A stretch of 64,000 bases of DNA, from NCBI GenBank assembly GCA_030549335.1, contig CM060190.1, positions 49,746,999 through 49,810,998 of the forward strand. Direction: 5' to 3'. Within the stretch, counting starts at the first letter, position 1, and every line of letters begins with the position of its first letter. The position numbers were made by a program, and so were the translations under genes. Of this stretch, positions 1 to 14,333 are shown one piece after another. Source of the stretch: Pontederia crassipes (Eukaryota; Streptophyta; Magnoliopsida; Commelinales; Pontederiaceae). A model generated the notes under the pieces. The model had not been told where the DNA came from, ran no database searches, and saw only the letters and a program-made list of their open reading frames with translations.

Positions 1-64
1 TAATGATCTTCTTGCGAGCATCGTTCCATTAGGGTCAAACTCAAGCAGCTTCTCGTCGGCCTAG
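1..64 (-). CDS. Possible partial coding exon at the left edge
   Basis: Read on the minus strand this stretch is open and looks coding: Ala-Asp-Glu-Lys-Leu-Leu-Glu-Phe-Asp-Pro-Asn-Gly-Thr-Met-Leu-Ala-Arg-Arg, running off the window. It is preceded (at about 65) by an AG that could be a splice acceptor. Upstream minus-strand sequence as far as about 380 is also open in more than one frame, but I could not settle a reading frame or a family. It could be the inner part of a host gene lying mostly to the left, or a chance reading. No function is proposed. Confidence 0.22.
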
Positions 65-2019
<1,955 letters not shown>

Positions 2020-2024
2020 TGGTA

Positions 2025-3343
2025 TGTAAATGCAAAGATTATTTGGATTCTCAAATGTCATGATCTGTTGTATTGATACTAGAATCTATATATAGCATTA
2101 TGGAACCATTTGTATCGATTGTTAAGTTTCTATGGAGATAGTAATTACATGATATTACAACAAATTTAGTGAGCAAGATTGACGTGAAATTTATGTGGCT
2201 ATAAATGCCTCACACTAAAAGTAATTCTAGTCATATTTAAATTTTACTCTACATTTCACACAGCTGCAAGTGCACAGGTCGAGTAGAAACCCTGGGTGTC
2301 ATAACCCCATTGATTTAAATTAGTTATCAATCCACTTATATCTCAAGAGTTGTCACAAAATAATTAAAAACAAATCGGATGTCACACGAATTGCAGGAAA
2401 AATAAAAGGAAGAGTAAAGAGGGATCAGAATATAATGAAAGAAATTCCCTTGTAATGAACTCATTGAAGCCATTACATCCTAGTTCTCATCTTATGAGTC
2501 GAAAGATCTTTCGATCTTACTGCGCGACTTAATTACCCTGTTTCTAAGCTCACCGATCTCTCCTTGTGTCGAGGGAAGAGTAGCCGTTAAATGTTAGATT
2601 ATAATTGATGGTTAGTCGATCTCTCGTCCTAACTAGAAGAAGGGGATGATCTCTCGATCTTTAATTATCCGTTCTTTTATCCTAATCAGAGCAATTGAAA
2701 CAAATATGACATCGCTAGTCACTGTTAAGGGCTCTCACCTCACAATAGCTATTATAATGGACCTCTCAGTCTCTATAAGAATGCTAAATCAAATATCACT
2801 AGAAACACAACAAGTAAACGTAACCAGTTCCTCCTCTCGAATGGAACGAGTTTTAGCAAAAATAACAGATCTCTCGATCAAATTGAAACCGAATGTAAAT
2901 AATAACGTTGCAGTGTATCAAGTAAATAAAAATTAAGAGTCAAATGCATGACGTTAGAGAACTAAAAGAGTAGCATCAACAAAGTATCATCACAAGGGAA
3001 CCAAAAACCCCTTTTAGCTCGACATGAGTTTATATAACATCAATGATCTTCTCCTCCACATTCTTCTTCTTCTTTTTCTTCTTTTTCTTCTCCTTCTCGT
3101 CTCTCTCCCCCTTTCTTCATTTCCTCGCCTCCTTTTCTTTTCTCCCTGTTTAGAATTCAAAATTTGAAAAGTAGTTAGTCCCCCCTTTTACTCGTTCAAC
3201 TCCACTACTAATAATAGGTAAAAAATACTTTAAATATGATCAGATTTCATGTTAATCTAGTAGATTTAACTATAATAATTATGAGCATAATAAGAAATGA
3301 TCAAAGATCATATCAGAATAACTGTTGAATAAATACACTAACA
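2025..3343 (-). repeat. Left (3') LTR of the copia fossil, split by a nested insertion
   Basis: Positions 2025-2179 align with 9206 onward, and 3309-3343 (ending CTAACA) align with the end of the right LTR near 9390. Everything between is the nested solo LTR with its target duplication. A purine-rich stretch (minus strand, 3344-3352) lies next to it, as expected of a polypurine tract. Confidence 0.8.
2180..3303. mobile_element. Solo LTR nested in the copia LTR (1,124 bp)
   Basis: Begins TGACGTG and ends ATGATCA, with the five bases AAGAT directly on both sides (2175-2179 and 3304-3308). No coding sequence of gag or pol is inside. A CT-rich run (about 3058-3150) lies near its right end. The bounds follow both from the duplication and from the copia LTR resuming at 3309. 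The superfamily cannot be told from an LTR alone; the style is like long gypsy LTRs. Confidence 0.85.
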
Positions 3344-6300
3344 CGCCCCGACAAGCTAGGGAGGGCGTGAGCACAACTGTAACTTGTCACGTAAGAACTT
3401 GAAGTGAGTTTCACTAAGAGCTTTCGTCATAATGTCGGCAATGTTGTCTTTGGAGGAGATGAATCAGATGATGAGTTGGCGGTGCACGACCTCATCACGA
3501 ACAAAATGATAGTCCATTTCAGTGTGCTTCATGTAGGCGTGAAACATGGGATTCACAATAAGATATGTGGCACCAATGTTGTCAAACCAGAGGACTAGGG
3601 TGGAGATAGTGGGGAGACGAAGTTCACACAACAAGGAACAAAGTCAGATTAACTCAGCCGTGGTGTCTACTAGAGCTTTGTATTCAGACTCAGTGGAGGA
3701 CCGTGACACCATACATTGCTTCCTTATGGACCAAGCGATAAGATTGTTACCAAGGTAAATAGTGAACCCACCGTCAATCTATCTGGTCTACAACCCAAAG
3801 AAAGATTGTAATGTGGTGGAAGAGCAATGGGAAATGTGGAGTCTGCTGATTAGCAATACAATTGAGATAGCGTAAGATACGCTTCACAAGTTTCCAACTT
3901 GCATGAATTGTCACACATAGTTCACAACAAAGGCTAGGTCGGGATGGGTGATAAGCACATACTGTAGTGAGCCGACTACATGGCGATATAAGTGCGGGTC
4001 CGAGCACAACTTGGTAGGGAGAGAGCGCACACTCTGTGTAGTGGCCATGGGAGATTGGACCGACTTGGTAGCATTCATATGCGTCCGTCGCAAGAGATCT
4101 GTGATATACTTCCTATGGGAAATAATCAAGTCTATAGTATCGCAAAGAACTTCGATGGCAAGAAAGTAAGAGAGAGGGCCAATGTCATTGAGGTGATGGA
4201 GAAGCGAGTCCAAATGGTTGGATGAGGAACCTGTCAAGACGAGATCATCTACATAAACTAATACATATAGGAGAGCATCACCCTAAGAGTAAACAAAGAG
4301 AGACATGTGGCTTTGGACGCCTAAAAGACAAAAGGGATAGGAGCCTAGTGAAGCTTGAAGAACCATGCTCGCGGAGCTTGTTTTAGACCATAAAGAGACT
4401 TTTGTAAGCGACAAACGTGGTTGGAAAATTTTCATCAACAAATACAGGAGGCTGTGACATATATACTATCTCTTGCAAGTCTCCATGAAGAAAAGTATTA
4501 CTGATGTCAAGCTATCATAGAGGCCAACCACATGACACAGCAATGGCGAGGACCACACTTATAGTCGTCAGCTTAATCATTGGGCTGAAGGTGTCAAAAT
4601 AGTCAATGCCTACATGTTGATGAAAAGACAGCAATAAGACGAGCCTTGTGACATTCCATTGTGCCATCCCGTTTGTGTTTGATTTTGAAGAGCCACTTGC
4701 ATCCAATCACCGGCATAGACAAATGTTGAGGAACAAGGGTCCATGTACCATTCAAGACGGATCTCAGTAGCCATTGGTGACGCCATTCAGGATGAATGTT
4801 GGCAGCAGTAAAGGAGCTGGGTGTAGGTGGTGTATAGCTGGTAGACTCGTCATGGTTAGCAGATGGACAAGAAAGGCCGGCAAGTGGCGATAGTTGATAG
4901 AGGTGCGAGGCCGAAGTGTCATGCATTCGGACGAGGATCAGGTGGAGATGACAGGGTTGGAGGCGGCAAGATTCTAGTGGTGGTGGACGTTGGAGGTAAG
5001 CTTGGAGGGGCAGCTGTTGCGAGAGAAGACCATGTGGATGGTATGCTAAGCCAAGGTGTAGGACTATGTGGGGGATGCAACATGGATAACATTGATGTGA
5101 CAAAAGGGAACGTGGACTCATCGAAGGTGACATGGAGAGCATGATAGTTGTGCCGGTACTAGGGTTGGGGCAATGATAGCCATGAAATCTAGAGGGATAA
5201 CCTAACATACAACACACAGAATGATAGTAGAACTTGTGATGGTTGTAAGGACAAAGAAATGGAAAAACAATGCAGCCGAATACCTTAAGGAAGTGTAAGT
5301 CTGGGTCCTTGTTGTATAACAATTGAAACGGTGATTTATGACTAGTGACAAGTGAGGATAGTTGATTTATTAGATGGTAGTCTCACAAGCAAAATGTCAA
5401 TAACTCGAGGGACAGATGAGTGTGCGGCAAGAATTATGCATGTTTCAAGAATATGATGATCTTCCTCTCAACAGTGCCATTTTGTGTCGATGTGAGAGGA
5501 AACCATATGTAGTGGTTAATACTGCAGTCGGCAAAGTGATGCTTCAAGGCCGTGAACTCACCGCCACCATAAGATTGGAAAGAAATATTTTTTTAGTTGA
5601 AATAACATTCAACAAAGTTTTGAAACATGATAAAGCATGAGACTACATCAGATTTATTTTTCAAAGGAAAGAACCATGTAAACCTAGTACAATCATCTAA
5701 GAAAATGACAAAATAATGATGACCATTAACAGAAGTGATAGGGGCAGGACCCAGATATCACTGTGAACAAGCTGAAGTGGGGTAAAAGTGGAGGTAGTGA
5801 AAAGTGGTTGTCTAGAAAACTTTCCAAAGGCCCAAGCATGTCAAGGGGAGGAAGAGACTACAACATCAATGTGGTGTTCGCGAAGCAGTTGACGAAGGAT
5901 ATGAGAATGCGAATGACCCATATGAGCATACCATGAAGAGGTACTGGTACTAAGAAGAGCTGTGGGTTGGGAGGAAGGAGGGATAAGCTGATATAGTCCA
6001 TGCTTAGTTTGGCACATAGGAGGACCTCGTGCGTGAGAGAGTCCTTAACAAGAAAATGTTTAGGGTGAAACTCAAAGAAACAATGGTTGTCAAATTTATG
6101 GATAGAAAGAAAAGGGTGAGAAATGTAAGAAACACGGAGCACATTAGAAAGAATGAGAGGCAAAAAATCGGAAGGTCTGATACCAGAGCCAACATTGTGC
6201 ATAGGAAGCGACTTACATTGGCCACTTGAAGATTATCGGTCCTGTGAATGTTTCTGTGGTAGTGGGCACCTACATATAGGAGTAACATGATGTGTGGCTC

Positions 6301-7312
6301 TAGAGTCTGTGTAAGGTTGTTGTGCCAGGAAGCCAAGTTGAGAAGATGTCGATGAGTTGACAGAGTTCACAAATGGTTGCATAGCATAAGATGCTGAGTA
6401 GGCTTGTGGGCGGGGAAGAGATGCCTAGAGGAGAGCTCCTGGTCGTGAAGAGATAAGTCCAACAGATGATGCAGACGTAGACGAAGGGAGACACTAGTAG
6501 TAGCATTTGTAAGAACTATGACCATAAGCGCGCACAGGGCATGCATCTCGATGATCTTGAGAGGGGCGACCATGGCCTCGTCACGAGGGTGCTACAAGGT
6601 CGACAACTGGATGAGATTAGTTACAGGACAAAAGGTGGCATCAGATGTTGGAGTAGAATGTTGCAGGCAGATGTCATGGCTCAAGAGAAGGTTGTGAAGT
6701 TTCAAAAAGGAAATTGGCGCAGCCAGAGCGGAGACCATGTCACTGAATGCGGAGCAAAGATTATTGAAAATGATGACGTTAAACATAGAAACGGAAAGGG
6801 AGTGACCAGTAGCAGCAAGTTCATCTGCAATGAACTTTGTGTACTGGAGATAAGTGGTGATGGTGGAATCTCCCTTCTTCATGTTATGCAACTGCATTAT
6901 TAGCTGAAGAATTCTGGTATGCGAGGGTGCACCAAACGCTTGATGTAATGTGGTCCAAACCTCGAAGGAGGTGGAAAGCCTGACCATGTAAAGAAGAACT
7001 TCTTCCAAGAGAGAAGAAACAAGCCAGCTAACTAGAGTCTGATTTCATCGAATCCAATATGGGTTTGATCGTGCAGTGGTGGAGGACTTGTCGGACGAGA
7101 GTGTTGCCTCCGGGCATGGAAAGGTGCCTGTGATAAACCCTTCAAGGTCAAGGCTTCTGATGAGGGGAAGTAGTTGAGTCTTCCATAAGAGATAGTTGGT
7201 CGGCGAGAGTTTCAGGGTGAGGTTGTGATGAACATGAGCAACGGTCTGCAGAGATGTAGGAGGTCGAGTAGTAGTTGAGTCTTGCTGGGTGGAGGTGGAG
7301 GAAGAAGAGGAG

Positions 7313-9157
7313 TGATGCGTAAAATGATGTAGCAAAATAGAATCGCTAGCAAGTGCACTAGTCGTTCAAGTAATATAGTAATAGAAGTAAGAGTGTCGAA
7401 CTCACGATGTATATTATTAATAAAATATTTGAATTTATAAATTAATAAGAGAGAAGAAAAACATGGAATTTTGGAAAAAGGGTTTTGTAAAATAAAATAA
7501 AGAGAATAAGATAAAGATAAGATAATGTAATGGTGTTGAAGTTGGTCTTAGGATGATATTGCGTTAAGGATAAAAATGTGAACCATAAAAGATAAATTAA
7601 AATTCTTAAGATGGATTAGGAATTTTCTCAAGTTATTAATTTACAAAATTAAAATCACACGAGTCCATAAATTGGTAATTCTGCTATTTAATCCGGCAAA
7701 TCAAACTATCTTAAATTCAATTAAATTTGAAGTCCCACAAACTAGTATTCGTCAGATGAGATTAAAATTAAGATGCATTAATATGAGAATCCTAGACTAT
7801 TACTCACTCCACAAACTAGTATAGATTAACAGACCACACAGATCCAATTCTCCACACACTAGTTATTAGATCTATGTCAATTTTTAATTTCATAATAGAT
7901 CATTTAATTTAACTAAATAAAAGCTAAAATTAAGTAGTCCACAAACTGGTAATTACTTAACTCAAAAATTTAAATAATTAAATTAAAAGCACTAAACACA
8001 ATTAAAAATTGATCAAAAGAAATTCAATAATAATAAAGCAAGGTTTCACAGAATTTTCCTTCAATAATAATCTCCTAAAAATAAAATAACTAAAAACATG
8101 GAGTTCATCCTAGAATTGCAGAGAGATAATAATAAAATAACAATAATAATTGAAAGAACTACACTAAGAAATAATTCGGATCCTCAAATGTCGTCGGAAA
8201 CGCCTGGATCAGCCGTTCGATCGAATCTCTATCTCTGGCCGAAGCTCGCGAAGCTCACGACTTGCTATGGACGAAAATCAAACTTTCTCCTCTATTTATA
8301 GGTGCGGACGGCCTTCAATTTGATCACGATCGTAATATCGTACGACCAACTTTAAATTCGCGAGATAAACTTTACAGTGTTGATAAAATTTTGATTAATG
8401 ATAAAAGGTTATCTGTTACACTTCGTTCCCGACCACAAAGTGATAAACTTCTCTTCGTTCTCGGCCAAAACTTAGATCATTACACCCAAAATGTATGGAT
8501 TCTTCTTTACCCCCTTCATGGAATCTCGGCCAAAATGAAGATTCTTTTATTACGCACAAAAAAGATAAACTCTTTTATCTTCCTTCTTGAGTTATCGGCC
8601 AAAATGATGACTTTGCCCAAGAATTTGAGTTTTCGGCTGATAAACTTGATTCCTTTCTGAATTTTGGCCAAAACAAAAGATCACTTCTTCTAATTTTGGC
8701 CAAAACAACGTATATTGACCAATACGTTTCGGTCATGTAACCGCATGAATTAAATAATGTTACGCCCAAAGATATCACGTTGGAAAGCTTTTACCCCCAA
8801 GGAAGTCACGTAAAACTTATCTAATGAAATGATAAACCCTTTTACGCTTTCATGTGATTCTCGGCCGTAAGATCTTTTGTATTCGAATTGCGGCCGATAA
8901 ATCACATTGCGACTGAATTGCGGCTGATACATTTAATATAATCCCTCGTATAATTGTGTATTCGGCCTTTCCTGCAAAATAAATATCAAATTTTAATTAA
9001 TTCATCCACAATTAAAATATTCAAAGAATTAACAATAAAAATCAATAAATTCGGAATTATGACAAAAAGAAACTAAAAATGATGCATGCCATGATCAAAT
9101 TACAGAAAAAATTAATTAAAATAATAATCTAAAATATATTATATTTTGCATGCATCA
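7313..9157. mobile_element. Solo LTR nested in the copia body (1,845 bp)
   Basis: Begins TGATGCGTAAAATG and ends TTTTGCATGCATCA, giving inverted ends TGATGC/GCATCA. It is flanked by AGGAG on both sides (7308-7312 and 9158-9162). It separates the copia gag start from its primer site, so it inserted later. AT-rich, with repeated CGGCC-containing words between 8200 and 8950, and no pol sequence. Probably from a Ty3/gypsy element. Confidence 0.88.
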
Positions 9158-9390
9158 AGGAGGATTGGTCATCTGCCATTGGGAGAACAAGTCACTCTGG
9201 TACCATGTAAATGCAAAGATGATTTGAATTCTCAAATGTTGTGATCTATTGTGTTGAACTAGTATCTATATATAGCATTATAGAACCACTTGTATGGGTT
9301 ATTAAGTTATTATGGATATAGTAACTACATGATACAACAAAAAATTTAGAGAGTAAAATGATATCCATTGGCATAATAGATACTCTAACA

Positions 9391-9535
9391 TGGTTGACAT
9401 ACCCATTGGCATATTTACATCATTTCATACACCATCCACTATGCACATGGACTATTTCATGTAAGTTGATTGTCTACGTGAAAACTTGATGCTATCTCAT
9501 CATAAAGCACTTAACCAATAATTAATTATGTTACA

Positions 9536-9571
<36 letters not shown>

Positions 9572-10319
9572 AATGTTTGTGACTTACTCGTCCTAATTTT
9601 TATTATCAAACCACACTTGTTGTCGAAGTCTCCAAATTGATGTTCATCCAAGATGTGTTAACTCTGACTAGTTAGGGTGTTCAATATTGTCTAAAATTCA
9701 ATTGGCGGTTTCATCACCTGCAGATGTATAAATCTTATTTTCATGATTCCACCATAAACAAAAAAATATTGTCTCACTTCAACAACTTATGGTAATACAA
9801 GACCATACCATATAATGCCTAAATTTTTGGATGTTAGAAATTATGCACCGCAAGAAAATCTAAGAAATTTAAGGAGACAAAATTTTATTAGATGAAAATA
9901 GAAGAAATTTACAAATTACTTTTTGTTTGGACCTCTAGGAAGTTTATATATGCACTCCTTTTTACAGACGATACAAATTTCATACCGATTGAGACTCCAA
10001 ATTAATTCCTAAAAAATAGGACACCTATCTCGTGATAAGAAAATAATTTAATTCCGAATCACATACATAGTACTCCATAAAAGTTTTGCCCAGAGGACTC
10101 CCCCCACCCCTGTAGTGTGAGGGCCCCTTTTACTTCAGAGTGTCTTGGGGTGGGGTCTAGATGAGTTTTCAGTTGGGATAGGATTCAAGGCATTATTAAC
10201 ATTGGACATAGTCTTCCTAATCACGACTTGCCTCCAAAAGCTTGACAGTGTGATAATGTGGAAGAATAGCTTAAGCTTTTGGGTAAGATTTTGAATTCAT
10301 ACTTGGATATACATCTTAT
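9391..10319. other. Intergenic sequence with a (TA)n run
   Basis: AT-rich. A perfect TA repeat lies at about 9539-9567. No gene or element recognised. Confidence 0.5.
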
Positions 10320-11788
10320 CACTATAAGAAAATTACATATTTTTGATGATCAATTTCCGACGGGTTAAATCCTATGTTGAAAAATTTGTGATGGGATGAA
10401 ATATCACAAAAGCGTCTAATGGTAAAATCCATCAATATTTTATTGACGATCATCGACTTTAAAATTATCGACGGATAGAGTGATCGTCGATAGTTCTGAA
10501 GGCTAGAATCATCGAAATTTGAATTTAGAATAAAATAATATAAATAACTATTGCATATGATTAATATTTAATACTAAGGTTTTCGACGTTCGTAACTTTT
10601 AGAATTACCAACATATTAAAATATGATTAATATTTTACTACTAAGTTTTTCGACAGTAGTAGCCTTCGGAATAATCGATCCACCAGTAATTCTAAAAGCT
10701 AGACGCATCAGAATTTGAATTTATAATAAAAAAATATTATAATACTATATAATAAAATATTGACATATGATTAATATTTAATATTAAATTCTTTATGGTA
10801 ATAGCCTTTAGAATTACTGAAAGATGTCGATCCGTCATTAATATCGAATGCTACAATCATCAAAATTTGAATTATATTGCAATATGATTAATATTTTAAT
10901 ATTAATTTTTTTAGCGATCATAGCTTTTGAAATTATCAATGGATGTTGATCTGTTAATAATTTTGAAGGCAACCGTCGGAATTTGAATTTAGGCAAGAAA
11001 GGGATAGGCAGAAAAATGTGAGAGAGGGAAAAAGATATGCGGGAAAATGAGGTGGGAGAAATTTTAACATTAAAATTTTTGACGGACACCCATCAATTGA
11101 TGGCTAGATCGTAAAAATTGGAATCTATATAATAAAATCCGATGGTGAATCCTCTTTCCCTCTCCCTCTCATTTTCTCTCTTTCTCTCCCTCTTTCTCAC
11201 TTGCTCGATCTTTCCCGCGCACGACTCCAGCAACCGTCGGATCCAGCGATCTGGCGGCTCCAACGATGTCATAGCGGTTCTGGTGACTCCCTCTCTGGCG
11301 ATTTGGCAACTCCAGATTTGGCGATCCCTCTCTATCTCTCCTCTCTATCTCTCTCTCTAGTTATCTCTCTTTCTCTCCTCTCCCTCTCTCTCTCACTCAT
11401 TCTCTCCCCATTTATCACTCCCAAATCTGGCCGCATGCAACGGTCGGATCCGATTATCTAGTTGTTGGACAGTCGGATTCGGCTGACTGAATAAAACCAT
11501 AAAAATTTTCGAATGGTGAATTACCTGTCAAAAGTTCCGATGGGGCTCACCCATCGGAATTTTTGACGGGTGCCTCCCGTCAGAACATCAGAAGGGCGCT
11601 CGAAGGATTATTCTCGTCGGAAGTTTCGAAGGATGTCTTTGCGACGATGGTACCCATAAAAAATACCGATAGTTTTAATGTGGCCATAATTTTTTATGAA
11701 CATTTTTCCAACGTTGTTGCCCCCTCACAAATTTTGTCAGGTTTCTGACGAATTTGGACATCATAAATTCAAAAAAAATGTTGTAGTG
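10320..11788. mobile_element. Non-autonomous CACTA (En/Spm) element 1
   Basis: Ends are CACTATAAGAAAA at the left and the complement of CACTACAACA at the right, flanked by the 3-bp duplication TAT (10317-10319 and 11789-11791), the usual size for CACTA. The subterminal regions are crowded with short words around TCGACGG/CCGTCGA and GTCGGAA in both orientations, as typical for transposase binding in this family. The centre (about 11140-11420) is a CT-rich tract. No transposase reading frame is present, so any movement would need a transposase from elsewhere. About 1.47 kb. Confidence 0.88.
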
Positions 11789-12059
11789 TATTAAACAAAA
11801 AATTATCTCTATTATTGTAATGGACTGTGGATTGTGTTAGTACAAATTTGTCAACATTTGATGGGGAATTTTAAGATTATAAATAGGAAAAAATGGGGGT
11901 AACCCCTATTTCGCTAGCTGTCGGATGCACGTCTGACAAACTAGCCCAGATCTGCTCCTTATGAAGGATTGAAATGCGGTTCGCAACGCGGTCGGTTCAC
12001 ACGCATCAAAGGACGGTTCGGTCTGGTTCATTTTGCAACATATATTTATTTTCATAATC
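11789..12059. other. Short spacer with no recognised feature
   Basis: Flank of the CACTA element up to the point where similarity to the tandem-unit 3' flank begins. Confidence 0.4.
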
Positions 12060-12519
12060 AGTGAAAATTGAAAGTCAACTGACAGTCAAAATAGTATGCA
12101 TGCTGGTAGCATCTCCAAAAATATTTAATTAACAAGTGGTTAGGGGACGTTTTTTTAAGCTTTACACATAAGAATATCAAATGTATTAATTATTTACTTG
12201 CATCATTACTAAATGATAGACATTATAAAGATGATGAAAATGATATTATTATACTTGATATCCTGCTCATAAAAAATGATGTATTCAATGAAATTAAAAA
12301 TAAGTTGAGCAAGAAATTTAAAAAAAAAACATGTGAGATGGTTTATATGAATTCATATAATTTATGATATAAATTAAAAAATATTGAAATTAAGTCAGGA
12401 ACAATATGTTAGACAAAATACATTCAAAATATAAAGCTGTGCACTCCATTGATGACATGACTCTTGTGATTTAGATCTAATAAGAATTAGTGTCCCAAAT
12501 AGGACAAGAACTCCTAGGG
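12060..12519. repeat. Remnant of the tandem unit's 3' flank (unit 0)
   Basis: Aligns with the region after the gene in unit A (about 22665-23110) and unit C (about 62570-63050). It shares the AAAATAGTATGC start, a decayed version of the (TTA)n site, CCTGCTCATAAAAAATGATG and the TCCATTGATGACAT stretch. This shows the array once reached further left. Similarity stops at the base where a solo LTR and an unrelated spacer follow. Confidence 0.8.
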
Positions 12520-14328
12520 TGTAACGCCCGAGCCAAAACAAGGAAAGAAAAAAATAAATAAAAGGAAAAGATAAAAGAGGAGAATAAGAGAAAAGATAAA
12601 AATATGAGTTAGATTCGATTTGATTCTTTAATTACCACACGAACTCATATCTCTCCCCTATATCTATGGGATTAAATCCAACAATTAGCCCCTTTTCTCC
12701 TGTGCAAGCCGGCTCTTAATCTCCACCCTGTTTTGTGCGCCCTTCATTATTTTCGTCCTTGATCCGCCGCCGCCAATAGGAGACGTGCAGGAGGACGCGA
12801 ACGCCGACGAACGCACCACTAAAACCGAGAGGGACCGGCAAAGGAAGAAAAGGAAGAGGAAGAAGAATATAGCAGTAACATTTTACTGGACAGAAACTTT
12901 AAGATATGAAATTTAGATAGATTCGTGATAGAATCTTGATTTAAGACTTGAAACATGTTCTAGGTAGTTCCTGATTAATGCATGATATTCTATGATGTTG
13001 AATTGTGTCGGCCATAGCTGGAAATGATGAACGGAACGCGAACTGCGCGTCCGCGTAATTTCTGCGTAAGAAGAATCCGGCCCGAGCAGGTCCTTCGTCG
13101 GACCGAGTTCGTAGGAACTCAGCCCGATCCGCCATTGATGCGCTCTTCGAGCTCTGCAACTTGACGAACGCGGCCCGGGTTGAGGATGACCCAGAACGAG
13201 TTCTGCGTATTAAGAATAGTCGGGCACGACAGCCGTCCCGACTCGATTACGATCCGACCCGGCCCGGGTGTAACCCGAACCCGATCCGAGATTTTTCTCT
13301 GATTTTTACCGATGATGACCGTGTCTGACCCGACCCAAGTTTCTTCCTACTCGGCATGGGTTCTGACCAGATTAGGTAGATATTTATGATCTTTTAATCC
13401 CTATTTTACATAATTAATCTTAATCTATGTGTGATGATGATTATGTCAAGTTTATCCCTGATTTACTCTCCATGATCTTGTTCTTTATCCTGATTTAAAG
13501 TTCTTTTCAAGATGTGATTTGATTAATTAAAAGATGCAAGATAAAAGACGTAAATCGTTAAATGGAGAGCTCTTTTATGATGATCTGGTGATGACCAGAT
13601 TATGGGCTGACTTCGGTCAGTTCTGGGCTGGCTCTGCCAGTTATGATGATGATGATGATGGACGGATTGAGGCTGGCCTCCCCGTGGGTTGAAATATACC
13701 CCAAATAAGTCAAAGATGAAATTAAGATGATGAAGAAGATGAATACATATGAATAAAGAATCTTTCTTATGATGCTTGACTTTTGCCTTTCTTATGATGA
13801 CATATGTTCCTTTGCAAGCTCCTATCATTCTATTTATGATCATGATTTTTTCTCATTTTATATGATGATGTTACCTTTATGATCCATGTCTAGTATCATG
13901 ATGATCTTATGATGATATTTATCTTACTTCCATACTAAATTGTAAAACTCATAGGGAGGTTCTCCCCTGCATGTTATTAAATGCAGGCCAAGGTCTGAAT
14001 GATGATGGTGGCCAACGATGACAGATCAAGCTCGTAGGTTGCACATGGTTAACGAGTCCTTTAGATGATGGATAGCTTTTTCCTTTCTTTTTATTACTTC
14101 ATGTATTAGCTTTCCTTTGGACTCCTATGAAGTCATTTATCAATCTTCCGCACATGATGATGTTAATATCTTTTATTCTTAATGATGATCTAGTTATTTC
14201 ATATTTATCATTTCGAGTTGACCAGTCAAAGTGTTTATTTAGTCAATAAGATGTACACGTAAAGATGACCCGTAACGTTCCCGAAGCGTACTCTGCCACG
14301 TGACGGGGTGCGATTTAGGGATGTTACA
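12520..14328 (+). mobile_element. Solo LTR, gypsy-type (1,809 bp)
   Basis: Begins TGTAACGCCCGAG and ends GGGATGTTACA, flanked by TAGGG on both sides (12515-12519 and 14329-14333). The TGTAACGCCC start and TGTTACA end are typical of Ty3/gypsy chromovirus LTRs. It is rich in ATGATG words in its right half. No internal coding region is present, so recombination between the two LTRs of a former full element is the likely origin. Confidence 0.88.
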
Positions 14329-14333
14329 TAGGG

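Larger units (their letters stand above)
2025..9390 (-). mobile_element. Old Ty1/copia retrotransposon fossil (Ale/Retrofit-like?), minus strand
   Basis: A copia element read right to left. Direct terminal repeats are at 2025-3343 (interrupted by a solo LTR) and 9206-9390. In element orientation they begin TGTTAG and end TTTACA. Next to the right LTR is a tRNA-iMet-like primer site (9194-9205 on the plus strand, complement of TGGTACCAGAGT). Weak coding traces follow in order: gag (about 7300-6600, with an SPTNYLLWKTQ motif), end of integrase and spacer (about 5300-4700), reverse transcriptase (about 4700-3900) and RNase H (about 3700-3400). Flanking bases TGGTA and TGGTT match at 4 of 5 positions, consistent with a decayed target duplication. 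It is clearly broken, with many breaks. The LTRs differ at roughly one site in eight by eye, so it is old. The lineage name is tentative, from the gag motif. Confidence 0.85.

Noticed and set aside
5416-5640. 74-codon plus-strand open frame
   Set aside because: Opposite strand of the old copia integrase region; no domain of its own.
11142-11461. Ser/Leu-rich open frames
   Set aside because: CT-rich core of CACTA element 1.
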